Source of the DNA: Bradyrhizobium sp. SZCCHNS1050 | GTDB taxonomy: Bacteria > Pseudomonadota > Alphaproteobacteria > Rhizobiales > Xanthobacteraceae | Assembly: GCF_032484785.1 (NCBI RefSeq) | Contig: NZ_JAUETR010000001.1 | Location: forward strand, 5,087,501-5,151,500 | Length of the DNA: 64,000 bases | Reading direction: 5' to 3' | In this document: piece by piece, positions 44,469 through 52,288 of the stretch | How positions within the stretch are numbered: the first letter of the stretch is position 1 | Layout of the letters: each line of letters starts with the position of its first letter | The notes under the pieces: model-generated | The model's database searches: none | The model's input: the letters and a program-made list of their open reading frames with translations, nothing else | Told to the model about the DNA's origin: nothing | Translations under genes and position numbers: made by a program

Positions 44469-46124
44469 ATGAGCGGAAGCGGGACGGCAAGCTCGGTAAG
44501 AGCGGATTTCAAGCCGGTGCTCTGGACACCCGGAGACTGGAACGCGTTCTTCGGTTTCGGCACCAACATCCTCGTCAACATGCTCGTCCTCACCGGACTG
44601 TTGCGCTTCGTGCTGAAGATGCCGGACAGCCTGGTGTTCGGCCGCATCCTGCCGGCGCTCGGCCTCATGATGTGCCTGTCGACCCTGTACTACGCCTTCC
44701 TTGCCTATCGCCTGGCGCAGAAGACCGGACGCAGCGACGTCTGCGCGCTGCCCTCGGGCGTCAGTGTCCCGCACATGTTCATCGTGACCTTCGTGATCAT
44801 GCTGCCGATCACGCTCAAGACCGGCGATCCGCTGAAGGGCTGGTCGGCCGGCCTCGTCTGGGTGTTCTTCCAGAGCTTCATCCTGATGATCGGCGGCTTC
44901 GTCGCGCCCTATATCCGCAAGATCACGCCGCGCGCGGCGCTGCTCGGCACGCTGGCCGGCGTCTCGGTCACCTTCATCTCGATGCGGCCGGCGCTCGAGA
45001 TGTACATGACGCCGCAGATCGGCCTGGTGTGCTTCGCGATCATTCTGGTGAGCTGGTTCGGCGGGGTGAAATATCCGAAGGGGCTGCCGGCCGGCCTCGT
45101 GGCGATCGCGGTCGGCATGATCATCGCCTGGGGCTCGAACCTGTTGGGCCTCGGTCTCGGCGGGCTCAGCGTCAAGGGCGTCGGGGACGCCTTTGCGAGC
45201 TTCGGCTTCTCGGTGCCGCTGCCGGCGTTCGGCACGGTGTTCTCCGGCTTCGAATATCTCGGCGTGATCCTGGTAACCGCGATCCCGTTCGGCATCTACG
45301 ACCTCGTCGAGGCGATGGACAATGTCGAGAGCGCGGAAGCCGCGGGCGACGAATATCCGACCACGCGGGTGCTGACAGCCGACGGCGTCGTCAGCCTGAT
45401 CGGCTGCATGATGGGCAACCCCTTCATCAACGCCGTCTATATCGGCCATCCCGGCTGGAAGGCGATGGGCGGCCGCATCGGCTACTCCGCGGCGACCGGG
45501 CTAATGGTGATCGTGCTGTCCTGGCTCGGCATCATCTCGGTGCTGCTGGCGCTGGTGCCGGTGGTCGCGATCTCGCCGATCCTGCTGTACATCGGCATGC
45601 TGATCGGCGCGCAGGCGTTCCAGACCACGCCGGTCAAGCACGCGCCGGCGATCGTGCTCGCCTTCACGCCGCATCTCGCCGCCTGGGCCAAGCTGCAGAT
45701 CGACACCATGCTGGCCTCGACGGTGGCCGCGGCGCAGAGCGTCGGCGGCCTCGCAGCCGACAAGGTCGATGCGGTCAAGACCGCTGCGATCGCGGCGCTG
45801 CCGCAGCAAGGCGTGCTGTATCACGGGCTCGAAGTGATGGGCGGGGGCTCGATCCTCGCCGGCCTCGTGCTCGGCGCGATCGGCGTGTTCGTGATCGAGC
45901 GCGACTTCACCAAGGCGGCGGCCTTCGCGCTTGCCGGTGCCGTCATGACCTATTTCGGCTTCATGCATGGCGAGGCCGTCGGCATCGGTGGCGGCTTCGG
46001 CGTCACGCCGGCGGTGGCGCTGGCCTATTTCGTGGTCGCAGGCGGATTGTTTGCACTGGGGCGGCTCGGCATGTCCGAGAGCTACCTGGCGCATGCCGAC
46101 ATGCATGCGGCGCCGGCAGAATAG
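44469..46124 (+). CDS. NCS2/AzgA-like permease
   Basis: 551 residues with about 12-14 membrane helices. It resembles the xanthine/uracil/guanine permease superfamily: FGFGTNILVNMLVLTGLLRF, DVCALPSGVSVPHMFIVTFV and the mid-protein AIPFGIYDLVEAMDNVESAE block where NCS2 proteins bind the base. An extra stretch of about 40 residues (LQIDTMLASTVAAAQSVGGL and onward) breaks the late helices. It is probably co-transcribed with the upstream amidase. Substrate is unknown; a purine, pyrimidine or ureide-type nitrogen source is likely. Confidence 0.82.
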   Translation: MSGSGTASSVRADFKPVLWTPGDWNAFFGFGTNILVNMLVLTGLLRFVLKMPDSLVFGRILPALGLMMCLSTLYYAFLAYRLAQKTGRSDVCALPSGVSVPHMFIVTFVIMLPITLKTGDPLKGWSAGLVWVFFQSFILMIGGFVAPYIRKITPRAALLGTLAGVSVTFISMRPALEMYMTPQIGLVCFAIILVSWFGGVKYPKGLPAGLVAIAVGMIIAWGSNLLGLGLGGLSVKGVGDAFASFGFSVPLPAFGTVFSGFEYLGVILVTAIPFGIYDLVEAMDNVESAEAAGDEYPTTRVLTADGVVSLIGCMMGNPFINAVYIGHPGWKAMGGRIGYSAATGLMVIVLSWLGIISVLLALVPVVAISPILLYIGMLIGAQAFQTTPVKHAPAIVLAFTPHLAAWAKLQIDTMLASTVAAAQSVGGLAADKVDAVKTAAIAALPQQGVLYHGLEVMGGGSILAGLVLGAIGVFVIERDFTKAAAFALAGAVMTYFGFMHGEAVGIGGGFGVTPAVALAYFVVAGGLFALGRLGMSESYLAHADMHAAPAE

Positions 46125-46147
46125 GTATCTTTTCAACGAGAACGACA

Positions 46148-46168
46148 ACCGGCGGCATGGCCGCCGGT
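46148..46168. terminator. Bidirectional terminator hairpin
   Basis: ACCGGCGGC (46148-46156) and GCCGCCGGT (46160-46168) form a perfect 9-bp stem with an ATG loop, between the convergent permease and thioredoxin-like genes. TTTT follows at 46174-46177 on the plus strand. Confidence 0.7.
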
Positions 46169-46176
46169 GATGATTT

Positions 46177-46782
46177 TCACGCGCCCGGCTGATCGAGATA
46201 ATAGCGCAGCAGCGCCTGGCCCGGCTCGGACAGCCATTCGGCCGCCCCGGTGACATAGCCTTCGATCAATCCCGTCGTGCCGATCAGATAGGTGATCGGC
46301 ATCGCCGGCGTCGCGAAGATCGAGGCATCGGCATTGGCCGGATTGGTCGCTTGCGCATGCGGATCGGCGTAGGAGGCGCGGGGCATCGCGATCGCCTCGG
46401 CATAGCGGCGGATGCTTTTGATGTCGCGCCGGTCGGTGCAGATGGTCCAGACGTCGAGCGCCGGAATCCGCATCCGCTCCAGCCCGGCCAAAGTCGGCAG
46501 GTCGACCTTGCACGCCGCGCACCAGCTCGCCCAGAGATTGACCAGCGTGACATGGCCGGGCTTGGGCGCGAGCGTCACGTCCTTGCCGCCCATGTCCTGC
46601 AGCTTCAACGGCGGCAGCGCCCGGCGCGGCCGCTCGACGATGAACTGGGTGCGGCCGCTGCGGAACACCGGCGGGCTCGGGTCCTGTGCGCCGGCGCAAG
46701 CAGGCCTGCTTGTCAGCAGCAGCAGGCTGGCCGCCGCCAGCAGCAGATCGCGCCGTGCGGGCGCGCTCAAAACCTCAGCCAT
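46177..46782 (-). CDS. TlpA-like periplasmic thioredoxin
   Basis: 201 residues. The signal peptide PARRDLLLAAASLLLLTSR has an R-R pair and a hydrophobic core (possible Tat signal). The mature thioredoxin fold has the redox motif WCAAC (87-91) in TLVNLWASWCAACKVDLPTL and a cis-Pro loop AMPITYLIG. It would reduce or transfer disulfides in the periplasm, similar in role to SoxW or SoxS. Its start overlaps the end of the DsrE-like gene by eight bases. The operon is doxX-dsrE-tlpA, next to sox genes. Confidence 0.88.
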   Translation of the reverse strand: MAEVLSAPARRDLLLAAASLLLLTSRPACAGAQDPSPPVFRSGRTQFIVERPRRALPPLKLQDMGGKDVTLAPKPGHVTLVNLWASWCAACKVDLPTLAGLERMRIPALDVWTICTDRRDIKSIRRYAEAIAMPRASYADPHAQATNPANADASIFATPAMPITYLIGTTGLIEGYVTGAAEWLSEPGQALLRYYLDQPGA

Positions 46783-47242
46783 GGACGTAGGCCCAGCCTT
46801 TGCGCTGCAGCTCGACGACGCGGCCGATGCCGAACGGCACCAGCCTGGCGCCGTCGATCAGCTGGATCGTGAGGTTCTCCTTGCTCTCCGCGATCGACTT
46901 CGACGAGGCGCACATGCTGAAGCCGATATGCGGATACATCTGCCGCAGCGCCGCGAGCGGCTCCTTGAGCGGTGATTTGTCGGCGCGAAATACGTCGATG
47001 CCGGTGCCGTTGGCGACGACCTCGATCGCGGGGGTCTGTCCGAGACTGCCGAAATGCCGCGTCAGATTGCCGGAATAGCTGATGGCGTGACCCATCACAT
47101 GGGGGTCGTTGCGGTCGATCAGCACGACAATGCCGGCGCGATGCTGGGCGACGGCCGGGACGGCGGGGGCTGGGGCGCCGAGGGCTGTCGCGCCAGCGAG
47201 AAAGCCGCGGCGCGACACGTCAGGGATCGGTTCGCTCATCAT
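46775..47242 (-). CDS. Exported DsrE/DsrF-like sulfur-carrier family protein
   Basis: 155 residues. The Tat signal VSRRGFLAGATALGAPAPAV precedes a DsrE-fold domain: AGIVVLIDRNDPHVMGHAIS and GFSMCASSK, where the Cys could be the sulfur-binding residue. DsrE proteins are usually cytosolic, but exported forms exist. I start at the first of two adjacent ATGs (47242), with AAGGAAG upstream. It sits between doxX and tlpA genes, so it probably handles sulfane sulfur or redox partners in the periplasm (inference). Confidence 0.82.
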   Translation of the reverse strand: MMSEPIPDVSRRGFLAGATALGAPAPAVPAVAQHRAGIVVLIDRNDPHVMGHAISYSGNLTRHFGSLGQTPAIEVVANGTGIDVFRADKSPLKEPLAALRQMYPHIGFSMCASSKSIAESKENLTIQLIDGARLVPFGIGRVVELQRKGWAYVHG

Positions 47243-47302
47243 GGCTTCCTTCAAAGCACGCGATGCGCCGGCGCTGGATGGCCAGCGCCGGCGATGCTCG
47301 GA

Positions 47303-47740
47303 TCAGCCGCGCGGCGCGATCGGCGCCTTGCCGTTGCGGCCCCACAGCACGAACAGCGACAGCGCCAGCAGCAGGATGTTCAGGGGCGTGACCGCCGCTT
47401 CGCCGCGGGAGATGTGGAAGGCGAACGCGAACACCTGCAGCGTGGCACAGCCGATTGCGGCCAGCACGGTCAGGCGCGGCATGATGCGGGTCAGCGACGG
47501 CAACAGGATGCCGAGCCCGCCAGCCAGATCGATCAGGCCGATGGTGCGGACGAAGGCCACCGAATATTCGCCGGTCCACGGCATCATCTGGGCGAGTTCC
47601 TTGATCGGGGTGAAGACCTTGGTGACGCCGGCGAAGCAGAACAGGGCGAAGAGCAGGGTCTGGGCGACCCACAGGCCGATGCGCAGCGCCAGCGGGGGCT
47701 GGAGTGGGCTGAGATCGGTGGTCGATGCGGTGCTGGACAT
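47303..47740 (-). CDS. DoxX family membrane protein
   Basis: 145 residues with four membrane helices. TLLFALFCFAGVTKVFTPIK and GLIDLAGGLGILLPSLTR match the DoxX family. DoxX-like proteins include thiosulfate:quinone oxidoreductase subunits and redox-related partners. The ATG at 47740 follows GGAG with a 9-base spacer. It is first in the doxX-dsrE-tlpA operon, divergent from the LysR gene. A sulfur or redox role is likely but not shown. Confidence 0.85.
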   Translation of the reverse strand: MSSTASTTDLSPLQPPLALRIGLWVAQTLLFALFCFAGVTKVFTPIKELAQMMPWTGEYSVAFVRTIGLIDLAGGLGILLPSLTRIMPRLTVLAAIGCATLQVFAFAFHISRGEAAVTPLNILLLALSLFVLWGRNGKAPIAPRG

Positions 47741-47814
47741 GGTCGGAGCTCCAAATGAAAACGTGCCCGACATTGATAATTTCTTCTGGTTTGATCATTA
47801 TGCTTTTCGTTAAG

Positions 47815-47838
47815 TCATCATTTTCTATTGGTTGATGA
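47815..47838. promoter_or_regulatory. Inverted repeat in the doxX-lysR intergenic region
   Basis: TCATCA (47815-47820) and TGATGA (47833-47838) are perfect inverted arms with a 12-base AT-rich spacer, three bases before the LysR GTG start. It is placed where a LysR protein would bind to control itself and the divergent doxX operon. Confidence 0.5.
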
Positions 47839-47841
47839 TAA

Positions 47842-48801
47842 GTGGATACGTTGGTCAGTATTCGGGTGTTCTGCCAGGTCGCGGAGCTCAAGAGCTTCGC
47901 GGCCGCCGCCGATCGCCTGGGGCTTTCGCCGGCGATGGCCTCCAAGCATGTCATGCAGCTGGAGCAGCGGCTCTCGACCCGGCTGCTCAACCGCACCAGC
48001 CGGCGTGTCGGCCTGACCGAGGCCGGCCAAGTCTATTTCGACCAGGTGCGGCCGATGCTGGAGTCTCTCGACGAGGTCGAGGCCGTCGTCAGCAAGGCGA
48101 CCGTGATCCCGCGCGGCACCCTAAAGGTCAGCGCGCCGGTATGGTTCGCCAATCCGCTGTTTGCCGGCACGCTCGCAGCGTACCGCGCGCGCTATCCGGA
48201 CGTGGTGATCGATCTCGATCTCAGCGGACGCCTGGTCAATCTCGTCGACGAGGGGTTTGATCTGGCGCTGCGCGTCTCGGCCACGCCCGGCGATGGGCTG
48301 ATCGCGCGGCCGCTGTCGCCGGTGCTGATGCAGCTCGTCGCCGCGCCGAGCTATCTCGCCGCCGCCGGGCGGCCGAAGGCGGTGGCCGATCTCAATGGCC
48401 ATGCAATGCTGAAATACGCGTTGTACCCGCTGCGGGCCATGATCCTGCCGACCGGAGAGGGCGAGGTGACGGTCAACTTCAACGAGGTGCTGATCAGCGG
48501 CAACGAGACGCTCCTGCATCACGCCGCTGTCGCCGGCATGGGCATGGCGGTGCTGCCGCGCTGGCTGATGGCCGACGACCTCGCCAGCGGCCGGCTCGAG
48601 ACGGTGCTGCCGGAGATGCTGACGATCAAAGCGCCGCTGATGGCGGTCTATCCCAGCCGAAAATATCTCTCCGCCAAGGTCCGTACCTTCATCGACTTCA
48701 TCGCCGCCGATCCCCTGATGAAGCAGGCCTCGGACGGACCTCTCGCCGCGATCGATCCGACGGCGGCAGGGGTGAGAAAGGGACGGAAGGCAGGATCTTG
48801 A
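47842..48801 (+). CDS. LysR family transcriptional regulator between the two sulfur-related operons
   Basis: 319 residues. The N-terminal winged helix (TLVSIRVFCQVAELKSFAAA, ADRLGLSPAMASKHVMQLEQ) and a co-inducer domain are typical of CrgA-like LysR proteins. The start is GTG at 47842. It is divergent from doxX-dsrE-tlpA and convergent with soxA. It probably controls the doxX operon, and could also affect the sox operon. Ligand unknown. Confidence 0.88.
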   Translation: MDTLVSIRVFCQVAELKSFAAAADRLGLSPAMASKHVMQLEQRLSTRLLNRTSRRVGLTEAGQVYFDQVRPMLESLDEVEAVVSKATVIPRGTLKVSAPVWFANPLFAGTLAAYRARYPDVVIDLDLSGRLVNLVDEGFDLALRVSATPGDGLIARPLSPVLMQLVAAPSYLAAAGRPKAVADLNGHAMLKYALYPLRAMILPTGEGEVTVNFNEVLISGNETLLHHAAVAGMGMAVLPRWLMADDLASGRLETVLPEMLTIKAPLMAVYPSRKYLSAKVRTFIDFIAADPLMKQASDGPLAAIDPTAAGVRKGRKAGS

Positions 48802-48933
48802 GCATATTGGGTCGCCGGGGGTCTCCATGCCGTCATGGCCGGCCACGACGCGTAACCCATGGCACGGCTCGTTCGTAAGCGGCGTTCTGCAAGCTCGAAC
48901 GACTTGCCTGATAGCTCGCGAGACCTTGCCCGC

Positions 48934-49713
48934 TCACGGCCGCACCGCCGGCGCCTCCACCGGCATCCCTTGCGCCCGGGACATCAGATACAGCTCCAGC
49001 GCGATCATGTCGGGGGCGTCGAAATCGTAGGCCTGGGCGCGCACCCCGGTCATGCAGCCGCGCAGGCGGCGCTGCAGCGAGCCCATGCCTTGCCATTCCA
49101 GCCGGTAGATCGGATAGCCCGTCGGCTGTCCCTGCGTGATCGCGGAGCCGGCGAGATGCTTGCTCCAATTGTCATCGTGACAATTGGTGCAGGCGAGATT
49201 GAGCTGGCCCTGCCGCTGAAAAAACAGCTCGCGACCGCGCGCGATGAAGGGCTTGAGCCGCGGATCGTCGCCAGCGGTGATCGGCATCCCGCGCGATTGC
49301 TTCGCGATCAGCGCCGTCAGTGCCAGCAGCTCGCGGCTCTCTGCTGCGAACGGCGCTGCCTCCTGATGCTGTTTGCGGCAGAGATTGACGCGCTGGCCGA
49401 GATCGACCGGCGCACCGCTGGTGGCATTGAAGGCGGGATAGCGCGCGGCGACGCCCTTCATGCTGACATCGACCGGGCCATGACAATCGCCGCACGCCTT
49501 GTTGGCCGTGCCTGCCTTCGTCGTCCACAGCGCCTCACCGTCGAGCACCGACAGCATCGCCGGATTGGCGGTGTCGTCGTCCTGCATCGCCCTGGTGTCC
49601 GACGACATGAAGTCATAGCCGGAGCGGCGCTCGGACTCTGCGATCTCGCCGGCAAGCACGGGCAAGGTCACGACGATTGCCGTGACGACAGTGAGAAACG
49701 CAGACCGCATCAT
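48934..49713 (-). CDS. soxA: SoxA, diheme cytochrome c subunit of SoxAX
   Basis: 259 residues with a Sec signal (RSAFLTVVTAIVVTLPVLAG). The SoxA landmarks are all present: MQDDDTANPAMLSVLDGEAL, heme sites CGDCH (74-78) and CTNCH (175-179), and the catalytic Cys220 in RLRGCMTGVRAQAYD. SoxAX joins a thiosulfate sulfane sulfur to the SoxY carrier Cys, releasing two electrons. The start overlaps the soxZ stop (ATGA). It is last in the minus-strand operon, and no soxB or soxCD follows. Confidence 0.95.
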   Translation of the reverse strand: MMRSAFLTVVTAIVVTLPVLAGEIAESERRSGYDFMSSDTRAMQDDDTANPAMLSVLDGEALWTTKAGTANKACGDCHGPVDVSMKGVAARYPAFNATSGAPVDLGQRVNLCRKQHQEAAPFAAESRELLALTALIAKQSRGMPITAGDDPRLKPFIARGRELFFQRQGQLNLACTNCHDDNWSKHLAGSAITQGQPTGYPIYRLEWQGMGSLQRRLRGCMTGVRAQAYDFDAPDMIALELYLMSRAQGMPVEAPAVRP

Positions 49714-50030
49714 TCGATCGTGATCGCGGCGGCGGTGGTGGCGACGAACCCGTTGTCGCCGATCCATTCGAACTCGAAGCGGCCGCTCTCGGTAGCCGTG
49801 GTGAAGAACGACAGGAACGGATTGGCGGCGATGGCCGGATAGAGGTCGGCGCGAAAGATCTCGGTGCCGTTGAAGCGGCAGGTGAAGCTGGTGATGATGT
49901 CGCGCGGGATGGCTTCGCCTGCGGCCGTATGGCGATAGCCCGGCTCCATGACGTGGCTCATCAGTGTCTTGATCTCGATGACGGCGCCGCGCTTGGCCTT
50001 GGCGGGAACGTTGACGAGGGCGGCAGGCAT
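49710..50030 (-). CDS. soxZ: SoxZ, sulfur carrier partner
   Basis: 106 residues. An Ig-like fold with KRGAVIEIKTLMSHVMEPGY, FTCRFNGTEIFRADLYPAIA and NPFLSFFTTATESGRFEFEW identifies SoxZ. It pairs with SoxY to carry sulfur intermediates in the periplasm. The ATG at 50030 overlaps the SoxY TGA stop by one base; a GTG just before it is the alternative. No signal peptide, as is usual: it is exported with SoxY. Confidence 0.95.
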   Translation of the reverse strand: MPAALVNVPAKAKRGAVIEIKTLMSHVMEPGYRHTAAGEAIPRDIITSFTCRFNGTEIFRADLYPAIAANPFLSFFTTATESGRFEFEWIGDNGFVATTAAAITIE

Positions 50031-50518
50031 CACGGCATCTCCTCGGTGCAGGCGGCCAAGGTCACGATGACGTCGACGCTCGCCGACCAGAACGAGCCGT
50101 CGGAGAGCTTTGCGATCGCCACGACCTTCTGGGTGTCGGCGAGCCGGATGCGCGTCGTGACCTGGGCGCGGCCGGCGCTGGCTGTCAGGTGAAAGCTGGC
50201 GACGTTGGGCTGCGGGTTCTTCTCGTTGAAGACGTGGATGCTCTTGACGAAATCGTCAGGCGTCATCGGGTGATCGACGCTGACGGTCATCGGCACGGTG
50301 TTGCCGTTCTCGACCAGCGGCGGGATGTCGAGTCGGATCTTGCCGGCGTTCACCTTTGCCTCGCCGACGAGGTTGCGGATCGCGGACGCCAGCATCGCCG
50401 GGGTCGCCTGCGCAGGCCGGACCGTGATCAGCGGCAGTGCGCCCGCGGCGGTCAGCGTTCCCGCCAGTTGCAGCAGGTGGCGGCGGGACATGTGGGACGG
50501 TTCGAACATGCCGGTCAT
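50030..50518 (-). CDS. soxY: SoxY, sulfur carrier with unusual C-terminus
   Basis: 162 residues. A Tat signal starts HMSRRHLLQLAGTLTAAGA and ends near AQATPAM. The SoxY domain follows (NLVGEAKVNAGKIRLDIPPL, VDHPMTPDDFVKSIHVFNEK). In SoxY the last residues should read Gly-Gly-Cys-Gly-Gly, the swinging arm that carries sulfur. Here the end is VTLAACTEEMP: a Cys is kept, but the glycine arm is replaced and five residues follow it. It remains close to SoxX (six-base gap) and SoxZ (overlap). Starts at 50518, 50509 and 50491 are possible. Confidence 0.9.
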   Translation of the reverse strand: MTGMFEPSHMSRRHLLQLAGTLTAAGALPLITVRPAQATPAMLASAIRNLVGEAKVNAGKIRLDIPPLVENGNTVPMTVSVDHPMTPDDFVKSIHVFNEKNPQPNVASFHLTASAGRAQVTTRIRLADTQKVVAIAKLSDGSFWSASVDVIVTLAACTEEMP

Positions 50519-50524
50519 ATGGGC

Positions 50525-50968
50525 TCACTCGCGCAAGGTCGCGAGATAGGCGACGATGTCTTCGATCTGCTCTGCCGACAGGATCGGCTTGCCGCGCCAG
50601 GCGGAACCGACGCGCGTCAGCCCGTCAATGCGATAATAGGACGGCATGATCGTTTCCGGATTGAGCCTGGAGGCATCGACCAGCCGCAAGCGGAGCTGCG
50701 GGATCGTCGAACGGCTGCCGGCCCCGGCAAGGCTGGGTGCGAGATCGCCCTGGAAGTGCGCTTCCGGAAACGGGCCGGAGTGACAGAGGATGCAGGTCGA
50801 GCTGCGCGCGACGACGAGTGCGCGGCCGCGGGTGGCGTCGCCGGGCCGTCCGGTGAGGGACGAGGCGATGCCGTCGCCGGTGATCGTAGCGGGCGCGAGT
50901 GTCTGCGCCGCGACAGCGGCGGGCAGGGCGGCCACGAGCGCGGCGATGACAAGGCTAGCCGAAGGCAT
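50525..50968 (-). CDS. soxX: SoxX, monoheme cytochrome c subunit of SoxAX
   Basis: 147 residues with a Sec signal (SLVIAALVAALPAAVA). One heme site CILCH (59-63) lies in RSSTCILCHSGPF. The family blocks GDLAPSLAGAGSR, SRLNPETIMPSYYR with the distal Met, and LSAEQIEDIVAYLATL are present. It forms the SoxAX complex with SoxA, encoded three genes downstream. Its start overlaps the end of the flavoprotein gene by 14 bases, which supports one transcript. Confidence 0.94.
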   Translation of the reverse strand: MPSASLVIAALVAALPAAVAAQTLAPATITGDGIASSLTGRPGDATRGRALVVARSSTCILCHSGPFPEAHFQGDLAPSLAGAGSRSTIPQLRLRLVDASRLNPETIMPSYYRIDGLTRVGSAWRGKPILSAEQIEDIVAYLATLRE

Positions 50969-52238
50969 CGTGGGTCAGCGCCTTGAACCAGGCCGTCGCC
51001 GCGGCGGCCTCACGCGCGCGCGTCTCGCGCGATGCGTCGACCGGGCTGGCCCGTCCGCCCTCGATCTCGGCGAAGATGTCTCCCTTGGGCTGGTAGATGC
51101 CGGCGAGCGAGAACGCGTCGTCCGGCGCGACGATGCTGTAACAGATGCCGGTCAGCGTCGGCGGCTCCGACCGCCGTCCCGTCAGATCGCGCACGATCAC
51201 GGCCGCGCACGCCTTGCCCTGCGCCTGGGCGGCGCCGGCCGATTTCGGGATGCCGCCGCCGAGACAGGCGTCGCCGATGACATGGACGTCGGGGACGAGC
51301 TTCGAGGCGAAGGTCGCGGCATCGATCGGGCACCAGCCGGTGCGGTCGGCCGCGCCGGCGAGGGCGGCAATGCGGCCGGCCTTCTGCGGCGGGATGATGT
51401 TGGTCACATCGGGATTGTAATTGCCGAACTCGGTGACGACGGTACGCGTGGCGATCTCGACGCCGGTGACGCGGCCGCCCTGCGACAGCGGAATGCGCTC
51501 GATCATGCCGGGGTAGAGCTGCTGCCACGCCTGCTCGAACAGCTTCTGCTGCGAGAAGCTGTCCTTGGCATCGAGGATCAGCACCTTCGACTTCGGCTTG
51601 TGCGCCTTGAGATAATGCGCGATCAGGCTGGCGCGTTCGTAAGGCGCGGGCGGACAGCGCGACGGATTGGCCGGGACGGCGATCGCGACGGTGCCGCCAT
51701 CCGGCATCGCCTCGATCTGCGTCCGCAGCAGCAGCGTCTGCTCGCCGGCCTTGTAGGCGTGCGGCATGACCGCGGAGGCGGCCTCGTCGTAGCCTTGCAG
51801 GGCCGTGAAATCGAGGTCGATGCCGGGCGCCAGCACGAGGCGGTCATAGGCCAGCGCGCTGCCGTCGGCGAACGTGACCTTGTGGGCGGGCGCATCGACC
51901 GCCGTGGCCGCCCGCAGCACAATGCTCACGCCTTCGGCTGCGATCTTGTCATAGCCGAACTGCTGGGCACTGATATCGCGCAGGCTAGCGATGACCTCGT
52001 TGCTGAGCGGACACGCCGTGAAGGTCGTGTTGGCCTCGACCAGGGTGACGTCGAGCTTGCCATCGGCTTGGCGCAGCGCGCGGGCGCAACTGGCGCCGCC
52101 GAAGCCGCCGCCGATCACGACGACGCGCGCCATCGCTTGTGCGCGCAGCACGGCAGGGGCGGCGATCATGGCAACTGACGCCGCGATCAGGCCGCCGACC
52201 TCTCTGCGCGTGCGCTGCCGGGACATCGTCATCATCAT
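50955..52238 (-). CDS. soxF: SoxF-like flavocytochrome c sulfide dehydrogenase, flavoprotein subunit
   Basis: 427 residues. A Tat signal starts RQRTRREVGGLIAASVAMIA. The FAD site is ARVVVIGGGFGGASCARALR. Key cysteines match flavocytochrome c: the FAD-linking Cys in FTACPLSNEVIAS, and two redox cysteines in SRCPPAPYERAS and LTGICYSIVAPDD. It should oxidise sulfide or polysulfide and pass electrons to a cytochrome c. No dedicated cytochrome subunit is adjacent, except SoxX and SoxA. An ATG at 52226 is also possible. The frame is open further upstream inside the Mo-hydroxylase gene, but it is not coding there. Confidence 0.9.
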   Translation of the reverse strand: MMMTMSRQRTRREVGGLIAASVAMIAAPAVLRAQAMARVVVIGGGFGGASCARALRQADGKLDVTLVEANTTFTACPLSNEVIASLRDISAQQFGYDKIAAEGVSIVLRAATAVDAPAHKVTFADGSALAYDRLVLAPGIDLDFTALQGYDEAASAVMPHAYKAGEQTLLLRTQIEAMPDGGTVAIAVPANPSRCPPAPYERASLIAHYLKAHKPKSKVLILDAKDSFSQQKLFEQAWQQLYPGMIERIPLSQGGRVTGVEIATRTVVTEFGNYNPDVTNIIPPQKAGRIAALAGAADRTGWCPIDAATFASKLVPDVHVIGDACLGGGIPKSAGAAQAQGKACAAVIVRDLTGRRSEPPTLTGICYSIVAPDDAFSLAGIYQPKGDIFAEIEGGRASPVDASRETRAREAAAATAWFKALTHDAFG

Positions 52239-52288
52239 TGCAATAGCACGGCGGCGGCCATTGGTCCCAACGGCCGCCGCCACGCGGG

